A stretch of 64,000 nucleotides of DNA from Bradyrhizobium niftali (GTDB lineage: Bacteria > Pseudomonadota > Alphaproteobacteria > Rhizobiales > Xanthobacteraceae). The stretch is taken from assembly GCF_004571025.1 (NCBI RefSeq), contig NZ_SPQT01000032.1:55024-119023 (forward strand), read 5' to 3'. Of this stretch, positions 35,341 to 44,030 are shown piece by piece. Under the pieces are notes generated by a model. That model was given only the letters and a program-made list of their open reading frames with translations. It did no database searches and had not been told where the DNA came from. Numbering within the stretch: the stretch's first letter is position 1; every line of letters begins with the position of its first letter. The position numbers and the translations under genes were made by a program.

Positions 35341-36990
35341 TCATTCCGCCGGCTGAAGAGCGACGGGCATCTGGACTTCCGCTTCGCCGACGCGGACGGT
35401 CATCCAGAGATTGTAGGCCATGATCAGCGCGCCGATCAGGAACAGCCCGCCACCGGCAGCACGAATGACGTAGAAGGGATGCATCGCCTCGACGGTCTCG
35501 ATGAAGGAGTATTCGAGGAAGCCGAGCGAGGTGTAGGCGCGCCACATCAGGCCCTGGAGGATGCCGGACACCCACATCGCCGAGATGTAGAGCACGATGC
35601 CGAGGGTCGCGACCCAGAAGTGCCAGTTGACGAGCTTCAGGCTGTAGAGGCCCTTGCGATTCCATGCCCACGGCACCAGGCAGTAGAGCGCGCCGAAGGA
35701 GACGAAGCCGACCCAGCCGAGTGCACCGGAGTGCACGTGGCCGATGGTCCAGTCGGTGTAGTGGCTGAGCGAGTTGACCACCTTGATCGACATCATCGGG
35801 CCTTCGAAGGTCGACATGCCGTAGAAGGCGACGGAGACCACGAGCATGCGCAGCACGGGGTCGGTGCGCAGCTTGTCCCAGGCACCCGACAGCGTCATCA
35901 GGCCGTTGATCATGCCGCCCCAGGAGGGCATCCACAGCATGATCGAGAAGGTCATGCCGAGCGTCTGCGTCCAGTCGGGCAGCGCCGTGTAGTGCAGATG
36001 GTGCGGACCTGCCCAGATGTAGAGGAAGATCAGCGCCCAGAAGTGGATGATCGACAGGCGGTAGGAATAGATCGGCCGCTCGGCGCGCTTGGGGATGAAG
36101 TAGTACATGATGGCGAGGAAGCCGGCGGTCAGGAAGAAGCCGACCGCGTTATGGCCGTACCACCACTGGAACATCGCATCCTGGATGCCGCCCCAGGCGA
36201 CGTAGGACTTCGAGCCGAACACCGAGACGGGAAGCGCGGAGTTGTTGCCGAGATGCAGCACCGCGATCGTCACGATGAAGGCCAGATAGAACCAGTTCGC
36301 GACGAAGATGTGCGGTTCCTTGCGCTTGATGATGGTGGCGAGGAAGACGAGCAGATAGACCACCCAGACGATGGTCAGCCAGAGATCGGCGTACCATTCC
36401 GGCTCGGCATATTCCTTCGACTGGGTCACGCCGAGCAGATAGCCGGTGCCCGCGACCAGGATGAAGAAATTGTAGCCGACCACGACGAACCAGGGCGCGA
36501 GGTCGCCGGCAAGGCGCACGCGGCAGGACTTCTGCACGACGTAGAAGGATGTCGCGATCAGCACGTTGCCGCCGAAGGCGAAGATCACCGCGGAGGTGTG
36601 CAGAGGACGCAGGCGGCCGAAACTGATCCAGGGCAGATCGAAGTTCAGCGCAGGCCAGGCCAGCTGCGAGGCGATGATGAGGCCGACGAGGAAGCCGGCG
36701 ATGCCCCAGAACATCGCCATGAAGGAGGAGAACTTGATCGGCCCCATGTTGTAGTTGGGACGGCCGTTGATCTCCGCCGGCGGCAGCGCCGCCGGGCGCT
36801 CGAAGTAGCGGTTGACGATGCAGAACACCGCAGCCACGCTCGCCGCCGCGCTGAGCGCGGCGTGGAAGGCGAAGGGTGCATCGAGCGCCTTGGCCGCGGC
36901 GATCACGCAGAGGAAGGCGGTGGCTGCGAACACGACAGCCAGGCCGCTTTCACCTGATGTCATGGATTTGGAGATGGAGGGCTGGCTCAT
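35341..36990 (-). CDS. fixN: cbb3-type cytochrome c oxidase catalytic subunit I FixN/CcoN
   Basis: 549 aa from ATG 36990, the length of Bradyrhizobium FixN. Twelve membrane helices are expected. Haem/CuB ligands are visible as the His of RLRPLHTSAVIFAFGG, the WWYGHNAVGFFLTAGFLAIM segment with the active-site Tyr/His region, the GPHHLHYTALPDW pair and DWTIGHVHSGALGW. It reduces O2 to water at very low oxygen and is first in the fixNOQP operon behind a perfect FixK box. Confidence 0.97.
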   Translation of the reverse strand: MSQPSISKSMTSGESGLAVVFAATAFLCVIAAAKALDAPFAFHAALSAAASVAAVFCIVNRYFERPAALPPAEINGRPNYNMGPIKFSSFMAMFWGIAGFLVGLIIASQLAWPALNFDLPWISFGRLRPLHTSAVIFAFGGNVLIATSFYVVQKSCRVRLAGDLAPWFVVVGYNFFILVAGTGYLLGVTQSKEYAEPEWYADLWLTIVWVVYLLVFLATIIKRKEPHIFVANWFYLAFIVTIAVLHLGNNSALPVSVFGSKSYVAWGGIQDAMFQWWYGHNAVGFFLTAGFLAIMYYFIPKRAERPIYSYRLSIIHFWALIFLYIWAGPHHLHYTALPDWTQTLGMTFSIMLWMPSWGGMINGLMTLSGAWDKLRTDPVLRMLVVSVAFYGMSTFEGPMMSIKVVNSLSHYTDWTIGHVHSGALGWVGFVSFGALYCLVPWAWNRKGLYSLKLVNWHFWVATLGIVLYISAMWVSGILQGLMWRAYTSLGFLEYSFIETVEAMHPFYVIRAAGGGLFLIGALIMAYNLWMTVRVGEAEVQMPVALQPAE

Positions 36991-37047
36991 CGCGGATTCT
37001 CTCTGAAAGAACACAGCGCCAGAAACCACATCCACCCTCGCGGGGAA

Positions 37048-37061
37048 TTGATTGAAATCAA
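37048..37061 (-). promoter_or_regulatory. FixK box upstream of fixN (perfect TTGA-N6-TCAA)
   Basis: TTGATTGAAATCAA on the plus strand, matching both FixK/FNR half-sites. Its centre lies 64.5 bases from the fixN ATG. With activation from -41.5 this predicts a 5' leader of about 23 bases. It is the expected FixK2 site of fixNOQP. Confidence 0.9.
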
Positions 37062-37201
37062 GCTAGGTGGATTTCTGTTAATGTGAGGCTGATCGCGGAT
37101 CAGAGAGCCACATCAATCGCCTGCGGCCGGCGCCGCGCACGCGGTGGCCGATTGCTTCCGTGAAATCACGGAGTTTGAAATCGCGGGAACTGGAGGCGCT
37201 G

Positions 37202-37627
37202 TCAGTCGCGCGCCGTCGCCTTGAGCGCCGCGATGACGTCCTCGCGGGCGATGATGCCGACCAGCTTCTGCGCGCTGTCGAGCACGATGATACTCCTGAT
37301 GCGATGCTCGACCATGATCTGGAGCACGCGCGTCAGCCGCGTATCGGGGCTGACATAGATGAACTCCGGCGTCATGACGTCGCCGGTCTTGCGGCTCATC
37401 AGGTCATGATAGCGCGGCAGCATCTGGCTCGGCGTGAAGGCGAAGCATTTCAGGATATCGAACTTGGTGACGATGCCGACCACCTGTCCGTCGTCCTCGA
37501 CCGGATAGGAGTTGAAATCGTCGCGCTCGAACATCTCGCTGAGTTCGAGCATGTCGAGGTCGCGCCGCACCGTCTTGACGTTGCGCGTCATGTAGCCGTC
37601 GACGGTCTGCTCGAGAAATCTGTACAC
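37202..37627 (-). CDS. Two-CBS-domain protein
   Basis: 141 aa, GTG start with GAGGAGG 7 bases upstream. Tandem CBS domains: TVDGYMTRNVKTVRRDLDML through VVGIVTKFDIL, and TGDVMTPEFIYVSPDTRLTR through KLVGIIAREDVIAAL. Such stand-alone CBS pairs bind adenine nucleotides and act as energy sensors. It is encoded 22 bp after the universal stress gene and upstream of fixN, as in B. diazoefficiens, so it is probably part of the low-oxygen response. Confidence 0.9.
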   Translation of the reverse strand: MYRFLEQTVDGYMTRNVKTVRRDLDMLELSEMFERDDFNSYPVEDDGQVVGIVTKFDILKCFAFTPSQMLPRYHDLMSRKTGDVMTPEFIYVSPDTRLTRVLQIMVEHRIRSIIVLDSAQKLVGIIAREDVIAALKATARD

Positions 37628-37649
37628 GGCGCGTCCTCCTCGAATGGCT

Positions 37650-38483
37650 TCAGTGCGACAGCAGCACGCAGCGGGCGGATTGCGTGACCAGATACTGGGT
37701 GACGCCTCCCAGGATCAGCTCACGAAACCTCGAATGACCATAGGCGCCCGCCACGATCAGGCCGGCTCCGACGTCGCCGGCGATTTTCTCCAATTGCGCC
37801 GCGGCGGGTTCGTTCCGCACGGCCTCCGAGACGCGCGCGGTCGCGGTGACGCCGTGGCGGGCGAGCCAGGCGGCAACGTCGGTGACGCCGGCCATCACGA
37901 CCGAGCGCTCATCGTCGCGCTCCGGAATTGCAGCGATGGTGACGTCCCTCGCCTTGCGCAGCATCGGCAGCGCGTCCGCCACCGCCCGCCGCGCCTCCGG
38001 CGTATCCTTCCAGGCCACCAGCACGCTGCGCAGGTCGAGCCAGTTGGCCCCGTCGGGGACGACGAGAAGCGGGCGGCCGGCCTGCATCACCAGATCCTTG
38101 GGGCTTGCGAGCGCGAAAGCGTCGGAGAAGGCCGGGCTCTGCCCGCCGCTGACGACGATGTCGGCGCAGCGCGCCTGCGCCAGGACGAATCGCGCCGGAA
38201 AATCCATGGCGCTGCGCCACTCCGCATGCCCGCCGCGATTCCTGGTGGCGGCGCGGAATTGCGCCTCCAGAGCCGCCAGCCGCCGCCTGACGGACGCTTC
38301 GCCCTCGTCGATCAGCCGCTGGGCCTCGGCGCCGTCGGTGAAATAGAGTGGCGGTGTGAACTGCGCCGCGGCAACCCCGACCATGGCTGCCTCGAACCGC
38401 TCGGCGAGTTCGCCCGCGACCTGAAGGCGCGCCTCGTTGGACTGATCGAGCGCCAGGCTGACCATCACGGTCGCGTATGTCAT
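37650..38483 (-). CDS. Universal stress protein (tandem UspA)
   Basis: 277 aa, two Usp domains in tandem: the first from MTYATVMVSLALDQSNEARL, the second around LLVVPDGANWLDLRSVLVAW, ending GAGLIVAGAYGHSRFRELIL and GGVTQYLVTQSARCVLLSH, which holds the G-x9-G-(S/T) ATP-type motif. GGAG precedes the ATG by 8 bases. It forms a likely operon with the CBS gene and is divergent from fixL. A near-consensus FixK site at 38543-38556 suggests oxygen control. Confidence 0.9.
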   Translation of the reverse strand: MTYATVMVSLALDQSNEARLQVAGELAERFEAAMVGVAAAQFTPPLYFTDGAEAQRLIDEGEASVRRRLAALEAQFRAATRNRGGHAEWRSAMDFPARFVLAQARCADIVVSGGQSPAFSDAFALASPKDLVMQAGRPLLVVPDGANWLDLRSVLVAWKDTPEARRAVADALPMLRKARDVTIAAIPERDDERSVVMAGVTDVAAWLARHGVTATARVSEAVRNEPAAAQLEKIAGDVGAGLIVAGAYGHSRFRELILGGVTQYLVTQSARCVLLSH

Positions 38484-38542
38484 CGGGATTCTCCGGAAGG
38501 CAATGAACTGCGCGGAATCTAACGCTGCCGACGCGAAGCAGG

Positions 38543-38556
38543 ATGAGATAGATCAA
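38543..38556 (-). promoter_or_regulatory. Possible degenerate FixK box upstream of the usp-CBS pair
   Basis: ATGAGATAGATCAA on the plus strand; on the minus strand TTGA-TCTATC-TCAT, one mismatch in the second half-site. The centre is 66.5 bases upstream of the usp ATG, close to the 64.5 bases seen for fixN and fixG. Inference only; no transcription data. Confidence 0.45.
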
Positions 38557-38691
38557 ATCGCCTTCTACCCGGGGCCACCGGAATTACGCCAATGGAATCA
38601 AACATCGGAACTTGCCTCCGGGCCGGGCTTGGGCGAAGTTGCCGGGGTGGTTGCGGCACCCGGGCCGCGGCACGAGGATGGGAGTGACAGC

Positions 38692-40209
38692 TTGGCGCCG
38701 ACCCGTGTAACGCAACCGCCGGACGACGGCCGGGGCGAGCATTTCCGGGTCCGGATCGAGGGATTCGGCGTCGGCACCTGGGATCTCGACCTCAAGACCC
38801 GGGCGCTGGACTGGTCGGATACCGCGCGAACCCTGCTCGGGATCGCGCAGGATCAGCCGGCCAGCTACGACCTCTTCCTGTCACGCCTCAGGCCCGAGGA
38901 CCGCGAGCGCGTGGAGAGCGCGGTCAAGCGCGTCTCCGAACGTGGCGGCGGCTTCGACGTGTCCTTCAGGGTCGCCGGCGCCTCCAACGCAGGACGGTGG
39001 ATTCGCGCCCGGGCCGGACTCATTCGGGACGAAGCCGGCACCGCCCGCCATCTCAGCGGCATCTTTCTCGATATCGACGAGGAGAAGCAGGTCGAGGAAG
39101 CGCTGCGTACCCGCGAGAGCCACCTCCGCTCGATCCTCCACACAATTCCCGACGCCATGATCGTCATCGACGGCCACGGCATCATCCAGCTGTTCAGCAC
39201 GGCCGCCGAGCGCCTGTTCGGCTGGTCCGAGCTCGAGGCGATCGGCCAGAATGTCAACATCCTGATGCCGGAGCCCGACCGCTCCCGGCACGACAGTTAC
39301 ATTTCGCGCTACCGCACCACGAGCGATCCCCACATCATCGGCATCGGACGCATCGTGACCGGCAAGCGCCGCGACGGCACCACCTTCCCGATGCACCTGT
39401 CGATCGGCGAGATGCAGTCCGGCGGCGAGCCCTATTTCACCGGCTTCGTCCGCGACCTCACCGAGCACCAGCAGACCCAGGCGCGGCTCCAGGAACTGCA
39501 ATCAGAGCTCGTCCATGTCTCGCGGCTGAGCGCCATGGGCGAAATGGCGTCCGCGCTCGCGCACGAGCTCAACCAGCCGCTGGCGGCGATCAGCAACTAC
39601 ATGAAGGGCTCGCGGCGGCTGCTTGCCGGCAGCGTTGATCCGAACACGCCGAAGGTCGAAAGCGCGCTGGACCGTGCCGCCGAGCAGGCGCTGCGCGCCG
39701 GCCAGATCATCCGGCGCTTGCGCGACTTCGTCGCCCGCGGCGAATCCGAGAAGCGGGTCGAGAGCCTGTCCAAGCTGATCGAGGAGGCCGGCGCGCTCGG
39801 GCTCGCCGGCGCGCGCGAGCAGAACGTGCAGCTCCGCTTCAGTCTCGATCCGGGGGCCGATCTCGTTCTCGCCGACCGGGTGCAGATCCAGCAGGTCCTG
39901 GTCAACCTGTTCCGCAACGCGCTGGAAGCGATGGCTCAGTCGCCGCGGCGCGAGCTCGTCGTCACCAACACCCCCGTCGCCGACGACATGATCGAGGTCG
40001 AAGTGTCCGACACCGGCACCGGTTTCCAGGACGACGTCATTCCGAACCTGTTTCAGACTTTCTTCACCACCAAGGACACCGGCATGGGCGTGGGACTGTC
40101 CATCAGCCGCTCGATCATCGAGGCTCACGGCGGGCGCATGTGGGCCGAGAGCAACGCATCGGGCGGGGCGACCTTCCGCTTCACCCTACCGGCAGCCGAC
40201 GAGAATTGA
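38692..40209 (+). CDS. fixL: Oxygen-sensing histidine kinase FixL
   Basis: Translated from the TTG at 38692 (GGGAG 7-8 bases upstream) the protein is 505 aa and begins MAPTRVTQPPDD, equal in length to B. diazoefficiens FixL; the frame also runs 63 codons further upstream. PAS1 covers about 20-135 and the haem PAS about 140-260, with proximal His200, Arg206 and the O2-sensing Arg220. The HisKA box is AHELNQPLAA with His291, followed by an HATPase domain (DTGTGFQDDVIPNLF; GMGVGLSISRSIIEAHGG). No membrane segments: the soluble type. The kinase is inhibited when O2 binds. Confidence 0.96.
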   Translation: MAPTRVTQPPDDGRGEHFRVRIEGFGVGTWDLDLKTRALDWSDTARTLLGIAQDQPASYDLFLSRLRPEDRERVESAVKRVSERGGGFDVSFRVAGASNAGRWIRARAGLIRDEAGTARHLSGIFLDIDEEKQVEEALRTRESHLRSILHTIPDAMIVIDGHGIIQLFSTAAERLFGWSELEAIGQNVNILMPEPDRSRHDSYISRYRTTSDPHIIGIGRIVTGKRRDGTTFPMHLSIGEMQSGGEPYFTGFVRDLTEHQQTQARLQELQSELVHVSRLSAMGEMASALAHELNQPLAAISNYMKGSRRLLAGSVDPNTPKVESALDRAAEQALRAGQIIRRLRDFVARGESEKRVESLSKLIEEAGALGLAGAREQNVQLRFSLDPGADLVLADRVQIQQVLVNLFRNALEAMAQSPRRELVVTNTPVADDMIEVEVSDTGTGFQDDVIPNLFQTFFTTKDTGMGVGLSISRSIIEAHGGRMWAESNASGGATFRFTLPAADEN

Positions 40210-40212
40210 AGC

Positions 40213-40830
40213 ATGACGACCAAGGGACATGTCTACGTCATCGACGACGACGCGGCGATGCGGGACTCGCTGAACTTCCTGCTGGATTCCGCCGGCTTCG
40301 GCGTCACGCTGTTTGACGACGCGCAAGCCTTTCTCGACGCCCTGCCCGGCCTCACCTTTGGCTGCGTCCTCTCCGACGTGCGCATGCCTGGAATCGATGG
40401 GATCGAGCTGTTGAAGCGGATGAAGGCGCAGCAGAGCCCGTTCCCGATCCTGATCATGACCGGCCACGGCGACGTGCCGCTCGCGGTCGAGGCGATGAAG
40501 TTAGGGGCGGTCGACTTCCTGGAAAAGCCGTTCGAGGACGACCGCCTGACCGTCATGATCGAATCGGCGATCCGCCAGGCCGAGCCGGCCGCCAGGAGCG
40601 AGGCCGTCGCGCAGGATATCGCCGCCCGCGTCTCCTCCTTGAGCCCCAGGGAGCGTCAGGTCATGGAAGGGCTGATCGCCGGCCTCTCCAACAAGCTGAT
40701 CGCCCGCGAGTACGACATCAGCCCGCGCACCATCGAGGTGTACCGGGCCAACGTCATGACCAAGATGCAGGCCAACAGCCTTTCGGAGCTGGTTCGCCTC
40801 GCGATGCGCGCCGGCATGCTCAACGATTGA
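40213..40830 (+). CDS. fixJ: Response regulator FixJ
   Basis: 205 aa. Receiver domain at 1-125 with Asp11-13 and phosphoacceptor Asp55 (CVLSDVRMPGIDG), switch Thr in ILIMTGHGDVPLAV and Lys in FLEKPFEDDRL. LuxR-type DNA-binding domain at about 140-200 (LSPRERQVMEGLIAGLSNKL; YDISPRTIEVYRANVMTKMQ). It is phosphorylated by FixL and expected to activate fixK2. It starts 3 bp after the fixL stop. Confidence 0.97.
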   Translation: MTTKGHVYVIDDDAAMRDSLNFLLDSAGFGVTLFDDAQAFLDALPGLTFGCVLSDVRMPGIDGIELLKRMKAQQSPFPILIMTGHGDVPLAVEAMKLGAVDFLEKPFEDDRLTVMIESAIRQAEPAARSEAVAQDIAARVSSLSPRERQVMEGLIAGLSNKLIAREYDISPRTIEVYRANVMTKMQANSLSELVRLAMRAGMLND

Positions 40831-40873
40831 GGCAAGTCAAAGCCCTTGCCGGCTGCTGTGCTAGCCAAGCAGC

Positions 40874-41290
40874 ATGATCGAGGTCAGTTCACATCATGAG
40901 CGGCTGCCGTCCCCCGCAAAACCCACCGTCTTTGTGGTCGATGACGATGCCGCCGTCCTGGGATCCCTGCGGTTCCTGCTGGAAACCGACGGCTTTGCCG
41001 TGCGGACCTTCAGGAGCGGTACGGCGCTGCTCAATGCCGGCGGCGCGCCCGGGGCCGACTGCTACGTGATCGACTACAAGATGCCCGACATCAACGGAAT
41101 CGAGCTCGCCGGCCGCCTGCGCAAATCCGACGGCGACACGCCCGTGATCCTGATCACCGGTTATCCGGACGAGAACATCTCGACCCGGGCCGCCGCAGCA
41201 GGCGTAAAAGACGTGGTTTTGAAGCCGCTTCTCGACGAAAACCTGGTCAAGCGCATCCGCCGAGCCATCCAGGACCGGTCTCGGACGTGA
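40874..41290 (+). CDS. Single-domain response regulator (Rrf1-like)
   Basis: 138 aa consisting of a receiver domain only: acidic pocket VFVVDDDAAVLGSLRFLL, phosphoacceptor Asp67 in YVIDYKMPDINGIEL, ILITGYPDEN and KPLLDENL. The first 15 residues are a variable leader. There is no output domain, so it should act by protein contact or as a phosphate sink. It sits between fixJ and fixK2, the position of rrf1 in B. diazoefficiens. Confidence 0.92.
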   Translation: MIEVSSHHERLPSPAKPTVFVVDDDAAVLGSLRFLLETDGFAVRTFRSGTALLNAGGAPGADCYVIDYKMPDINGIELAGRLRKSDGDTPVILITGYPDENISTRAAAAGVKDVVLKPLLDENLVKRIRRAIQDRSRT

Positions 41291-41393
41291 CCTACGGGGT
41301 TCTACGTAGGTAGACCCCCTTAAGATATCGCTCGAAATTTTCGAACCTCCCGATACCGCGTACCAATGTGTCATCACAACGGAGATGGCGCAG
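41291..41393 (+). promoter_or_regulatory. fixK2 promoter region
   Basis: Gap between the response regulator and fixK2. It contains the palindrome CTACGTAG (41302-41309) followed by GTAGACCCCC, and further on an AT-rich segment (CGAAATTTTCGAA). FixJ is known to activate fixK2 in Bradyrhizobium, so a FixJ site is expected here. Assigning it to the CTACGTAG palindrome is my inference. The GGAG at 41381-41384 serves the ATG at 41394. Confidence 0.45.
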
Positions 41394-42095
41394 ATGCTGA
41401 CCGAGACGCTCAACACCCAGACGATCAAGACTCAGATCAACGGCAGCAAGATTGCTCCGCCCCATCACGTGTCCGACCAGTTCGGTGCGATCACGGGCCA
41501 TGTCGGGCTCGTCGCCACCGAGTTCTCCTATCGCAAGGACGAGGAGATCTATGGCGAGGACGAGCCGGCCGAATATGTCTACCAGGTCGTGTCAGGCGCG
41601 GTGCGCAGCTACAAGCTCCTCTCCGACGGCCGCCGCCAGATCGGCGCCTTCCATCTTGCCGGCGACGTGTTCGGCCTCGAATCCGGCCCCGCTCACCGTC
41701 TTGCCGCCGAGGCCATCATCGACACCACCGTGCGCCTCGTGAAGCGCGCCAGCCTCGAGAAGGCCGCCGGCATCGACGTCCAGGTTGCCCGCAAGCTCTG
41801 GGCGATGACCGCCGGCGAGCTTCGCCACGCCGAAGACCACATGCTGCTGCTGGGCCGCAAGACCGCGATGGAGCGTGTCGCGACCTTCCTGCTCGAAATG
41901 GACCGTCGCCTCGCCGTCGCCGGCATGATGGCGTTGCCGATGTGCCGCCGCGATATCGGCGACTATCTCGGTCTCACCCTCGAAACCGTGTCGCGCGCGC
42001 TGTCGCAGCTTCACACCCAGGGCATTCTCGGCTTCTCCGGCGCGCGCCAGATCGTGTTGCGCAACCGCCAGCGCCTGCACAATCTCGACGCCTGA
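41394..42095 (+). CDS. fixK: CRP/FNR-family transcriptional activator FixK2
   Basis: 233 aa from ATG 41394, nine bases after GGAG; the ATG at 41385 directly abuts that site and is less likely. A cyclic-nucleotide-binding-like beta barrel is at about 35-115, a dimerisation helix at 125-165, and a helix-turn-helix at 185-215 (CRRDIGDYLGLTLETVSRAL, containing the FNR-type E-SR contacts). A Cys near position 184 corresponds to the redox-sensitive Cys183 of B. diazoefficiens FixK2. The FNR 4Fe-4S cysteines are absent. It activates fixNOQP and fixGHIS at TTGA-N6-TCAA boxes. Confidence 0.95.
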   Translation: MLTETLNTQTIKTQINGSKIAPPHHVSDQFGAITGHVGLVATEFSYRKDEEIYGEDEPAEYVYQVVSGAVRSYKLLSDGRRQIGAFHLAGDVFGLESGPAHRLAAEAIIDTTVRLVKRASLEKAAGIDVQVARKLWAMTAGELRHAEDHMLLLGRKTAMERVATFLLEMDRRLAVAGMMALPMCRRDIGDYLGLTLETVSRALSQLHTQGILGFSGARQIVLRNRQRLHNLDA

Positions 42096-42158
42096 TTTTC
42101 TTCCTCCCCACCCACTTGGCCGGCCGAACCCGTTTCGGCCGGCCATTTCTTTTGTGGT

Positions 42159-43451
42159 TCAGAGCCTGCGCCGGGTCTCCGGCATCACGAGGAGGATCAG
42201 CAGGAGCCCCGTCGCAGCAACGCCGGACAGGCCGATGAAGGCGGTGGCGTTGCCGAACTTGTCGCTGACATAACCGCCGAGCGCCGTGCTCAGCGACGCA
42301 CCGATGCCGGTCGCGGTGCCGACGATGCCCTGCGCCAGATTGAAGTGACCGCTGCCGAAGGCGACGTCGGCGACGATCAGCGGAATCATCACCGCGAACA
42401 CCGCCGCGGTGATGCCGTCGAACACCTGCACCGCGACCAGCAGATATGGATCGCGCACGGTCGCGAACAGCAGGCCGCGGATTACCAGCGCACCGAATCC
42501 GATCAGCAGCAGCGGCCTGCGGCCCCATGCTTGCGCCTTGCGCCCGACGGTTGGCGACAATAACGCCACGATCGCCTGCGGGACGACGATGCAAAAGGCG
42601 ACCAGCACCGTCGCCCACTGGCTCGACCGCGCCGTCACCGCGCTCGCCATCAGCGGCATCATCGCGGCGTTTGCCAGCTGCAACAGCAGCACACTGAGCG
42701 CGAAGACGATCAGCGGCCGCTGCCGAACCAGGTGCCAGACATTGGTGTCGCCGCGATCCTGCGCCTCGCGCGGCATCTCGCCGTGGCAGCGCGCGATGTC
42801 CACCTCCTCCTCGCGGATGCGCGACAGCGCGATCAGGGTGGGGATTGCGAGCAGGAACGTGACCAGGAAGACCGAGCGGCTCGACAGCAGATAGCCGGCC
42901 GTGCCCATCACGGCGGCAGCAACGCCATTGCCGAGGGAGGCAAACCGCGCGTTGCGGCCGAGCCGCTCGCCGATCGCGAGCGGGCCGACGAGGCCGAGGC
43001 TGATCGCGGCGATCGCCGGGCCCAGCACGCAGCTTGCCGCCGCATGCAGCGTCGCGGCGGCCACGACCACGGGGAAGATCGGCATGGCGGCATAGGCGAG
43101 CGCGCAAAAGCCGATGGTCGCGATGGCAAGGGCGGCGACCAGCCGCTCGGATTTTGCCGCGTCGATGATCGCCCCGCCCGGCATCTGCCCGATCAGGGCG
43201 ACGATGCCGCCGATCGACAGCACGAGGCCGATCTGGCCCTGCGTCCATTTCTCCGTCGTCAGATAGACCGCGATGAAGGGACCGAAGCCGGTCTGCACGT
43301 CGGCGAGGAAGAAGATGAACCAGTCGAGGCCGCGCAGGCTCCGGCGCGACGGCGCCGGAATACCTGCGGCCGACGGCGCGGCAAGGTTGTCCTGCTCAAC
43401 GCGGCCGGCGCGATCCTCGGCTGCATGGTTCGGCTTTCTCGACAACAGCAC
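42159..43451 (-). CDS. MFS transporter
   Basis: About 430 aa; GTG 43451 is the preferred start (GGAGG 12 bases upstream), but the true start is uncertain because the frame is open to 43994, where it is antisense to the PRC-barrel gene. A Pro/Ala-rich leader is followed by about 12 hydrophobic segments, starting SLRGLDWFIFFLADVQTGFG and ending LLLILLVMPETRRRL. The loop after helix 2 reads GQMPGGAIIDAAKSERL. It resembles the YfcJ/arabinose-efflux-like group. It is convergent with fixK2. Confidence 0.85.
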   Translation of the reverse strand: MLLSRKPNHAAEDRAGRVEQDNLAAPSAAGIPAPSRRSLRGLDWFIFFLADVQTGFGPFIAVYLTTEKWTQGQIGLVLSIGGIVALIGQMPGGAIIDAAKSERLVAALAIATIGFCALAYAAMPIFPVVVAAATLHAAASCVLGPAIAAISLGLVGPLAIGERLGRNARFASLGNGVAAAVMGTAGYLLSSRSVFLVTFLLAIPTLIALSRIREEEVDIARCHGEMPREAQDRGDTNVWHLVRQRPLIVFALSVLLLQLANAAMMPLMASAVTARSSQWATVLVAFCIVVPQAIVALLSPTVGRKAQAWGRRPLLLIGFGALVIRGLLFATVRDPYLLVAVQVFDGITAAVFAVMIPLIVADVAFGSGHFNLAQGIVGTATGIGASLSTALGGYVSDKFGNATAFIGLSGVAATGLLLILLVMPETRRRL

Positions 43452-43474
43452 CGGCGGCCATCCCTCCCCGCCCC

Positions 43475-44008
43475 TCACTGAATCGCTTGTAGCGGTTGCA
43501 GGCTCCCGGATGCGCCGAGCACCACCATCGGCGTGTCTTCCTTGTATTCCGGCGCGGCCGCGACCTGCGCCTTGGTCAATTCCAGCGTGATGCTGTCCTT
43601 CTTGTTGGCGATCTTGCCGAACCGCATCGCGTTCCAGTCCACCACGATCTTGCGGCTGCCGACGCCGAGGAAGCCGCCGAAATCGATCACGGCGGCACGC
43701 ACGTGCCCGCTCCGGTCGACGATGACGTCGACGATGCGACCCATGTCCTCGTTCGCCGCGCTGAGCACGTCGCGGCCGAGCACACCGTGCGCATCGCTCG
43801 CGCCGATGATGGTCACGGATGGCGGCGGCGCGGCATCCTTCGGCGTGACCTGCACCGCCGAGGCCGGCGGCTGTGCCGTCGCCGGCGCGTTCGCTTCGCT
43901 CGGGGGCGTACTCGGGGGCGCGGGCTGTTCCTCCGCGGCACGCGATACCGCGACCGTCCATCCCGCGACGATCGCGACGCTCAAGACCAACCATCCGGCG
44001 GTACGCAT
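43475..44008 (-). CDS. Secreted PRC-barrel domain protein
   Basis: 177 aa: signal peptide MRTAGWLVLSVAIVAGWTVA, a Pro/Ala-rich linker to about residue 62, then a PRC-barrel (VLGRDVLSAANEDMGRIVDV, then AAVIDFGGFLGVGSRKIVVD, RFGKIANKKDSITLELTKAQ). PRC-barrels bind RNA or proteins; the rhizobial exported versions have no set function. It lies 22 bp after the glucosidase gene in the same direction and is probably co-transcribed with it. Confidence 0.85.
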   Translation of the reverse strand: MRTAGWLVLSVAIVAGWTVAVSRAAEEQPAPPSTPPSEANAPATAQPPASAVQVTPKDAAPPPSVTIIGASDAHGVLGRDVLSAANEDMGRIVDVIVDRSGHVRAAVIDFGGFLGVGSRKIVVDWNAMRFGKIANKKDSITLELTKAQVAAAPEYKEDTPMVVLGASGSLQPLQAIQ

Positions 44009-44030
44009 GAACCCTCCTCCCGGCGCGCCG

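Noticed and set aside
31728..36957. Very long plus-strand frames (952 and 822 codons) across the fix region
   Set aside because: They are antisense to fixGHIS and fixNOQP, whose products are certain. Their composition (D, H, R, V, Q) is typical of reverse-strand shadows in high-GC DNA.
43475..43994. N-terminal extension of the MFS frame at 42159
   Set aside because: Overlaps the signal-peptide PRC-barrel protein in another frame of the same strand; the PRC protein has clear family features.
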